Assembly (NCBI GenBank): GCA_016195585.1
Contig: JACPZJ010000209.1
Coordinates: 1 to 5,651, forward strand
Length of the DNA stretch: 5,651 nucleotides
Reading direction: 5' to 3'
Source of the DNA: Nitrospirota bacterium
GTDB lineage: Bacteria; Nitrospirota; CAKKRA01; 9FT-COMBO-42-15
Part shown: positions 5,195-5,651 of the stretch, piece after piece
Layout of the letters: each line of letters starts with the position of its first letter
Numbering within the stretch: position 1 is the first letter of the stretch
The notes under the pieces: generated by a model
What the model was told of the DNA's origin: nothing
The model's database searches: none
What the model saw: the letters and a program-made list of their open reading frames with translations, nothing else
Made by a program: the position numbers and the translations under genes

Positions 5195-5651
5195 TTATGT
5201 CTTCTCCTTATTAAGTATTATCTCCTTATCCTCTATGTCCTCTTCCTCTATATTCTCCTTCGCAGGTATTTTTGCGGCTGATGCCCTTACGAGTGGTGAG
5301 AGGATCAGCTCTATAATACCTGATGATGCATACACCGCAAAAAATAAAAAGAGCATCAGATACGGCTGTGCTGCAAATACAACTAATATCAGCACCGTTG
5401 CCACAAGCACCCTGAAAGGTTTTCTCTCCCTGAGATTAAAGTCCTTAAAGCTCCTATATTTTATATTACTTACCATAAGAAAGGCAAGCACATAGGTCAT
5501 TATCAATATAACAAGCGGCCTTATTATCTCCTTATCCATACCGATGAAATGCTGATCTAATAATATTGTTGATGCCACGAGGCTCGCTGCTGCTGGTATT
5601 GGCAGGCCGACAAAGTATTTGCTCTCAACAGTGCCAACCTGCACATTGAAC
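5195..5651 (-). CDS. pssA: CDP-diacylglycerol-serine O-phosphatidyltransferase, C-terminal part
   Basis: The last 151 codons of a membrane enzyme that makes phosphatidylserine from CDP-diacylglycerol and serine for phosphatidylethanolamine synthesis. The opening FNVQVGTVESKYFVGLPIPAAA is the region just after the catalytic motif in PssA of the bacterial CDP-alcohol phosphatidyltransferase type. The catalytic DG...AR motif itself lies outside the window. Hydrophobic segments follow at about residues 16-32, 41-60 and 80-113 of the visible part, in keeping with an integral inner-membrane protein. The tail is charged and acid-rich (KENIEEEDIEDKEII), the common cytoplasmic end. An in-frame GTG at 5644 is inside the conserved region and is not the true start. 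From memory, psd-pssA-leuA is a recurring gene order, so psd probably lies to the right. The gap to leuA carries a separate promoter and terminator, so pssA need not share leucine control. Confidence 0.88.
   Translation of the reverse strand, partial: FNVQVGTVESKYFVGLPIPAAASLVASTILLDQHFIGMDKEIIRPLVILIMTYVLAFLMVSNIKYRSFKDFNLRERKPFRVLVATVLILVVFAAQPYLMLFLFFAVYASSGIIELILSPLVRASAAKIPAKENIEEEDIEDKEIILNKEKT

Noticed and set aside
5195..5644. A complete 149-residue gene starting at GTG 5644
   Set aside because: The frame stays open to the window edge with conserved PssA residues (FN) before the GTG, so it is the tail of a longer gene.
1..5651. A previously undescribed multi-gene system
   Set aside because: All genes but one are well-known metabolic enzymes in a familiar order; the novelty lies in regulatory and repeat sequences only.

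Overview
The window is a leucine-biosynthesis block from a bacterial chromosome, and every supported gene is read on the minus strand. In transcription order, from right to left, it holds the 3' part of pssA, a long leader RNA of the T-box class, leuA, a promoter region carrying a repeat element, leuC, leuD, leuB, and the 5' part of a small DUF4321-type membrane protein gene. There is no accessory island, phage, CRISPR array or RNA gene. The proteins are intact apart from the two cut by the window edges.

Base composition is moderate to AT-leaning, with many ATA isoleucine codons. From memory, a pssA-leuA junction (often psd-pssA-leuA), T-box control of leuA, a short LeuC (420 aa) with a separate LeuD, and dispersed palindromes of the type GTCATTGCGAGC...GCTCGCAATGAC are features I associate with Deltaproteobacteria/Nitrospirota-like genomes. 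The phylum is an inference; no marker gene here settles it.

Region by region: 5195-5651 is the C-terminal part of phosphatidylserine synthase. 4800-5194 (about 395 bases without a protein gene) holds a heptad repeat cluster, a probable promoter, a T-box leader with a probable leucine (CUC) specifier, and its conditional terminator. 3285-4799 is leuA. 3107-3284 holds a perfect-armed palindromic repeat and a good sigma70-type promoter flanked by an 8-bp inverted repeat. 1347-3106 is leuC-leuD, coupled by a 4-base overlap. 247-1314 is leuB, and 1-229 is the start of a DUF4321-like gene.

Together leuA, leuCD and leuB supply the whole route from 2-ketoisovalerate to 2-ketoisocaproate. LeuA is probably controlled by uncharged tRNA-Leu through the T-box and, by family, through leucine feedback on its C-terminal domain. 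leuCDB appears to have its own promoter. The most unusual signals are non-coding. Repeat-like palindromes seem to occupy the stem III position and the terminator loop of the T-box leader, and an inverted repeat brackets the leuC promoter. LeuB also carries a Lys-Tyr pair at the site that separates NADP from NAD users in this superfamily. I see no new multi-gene system.
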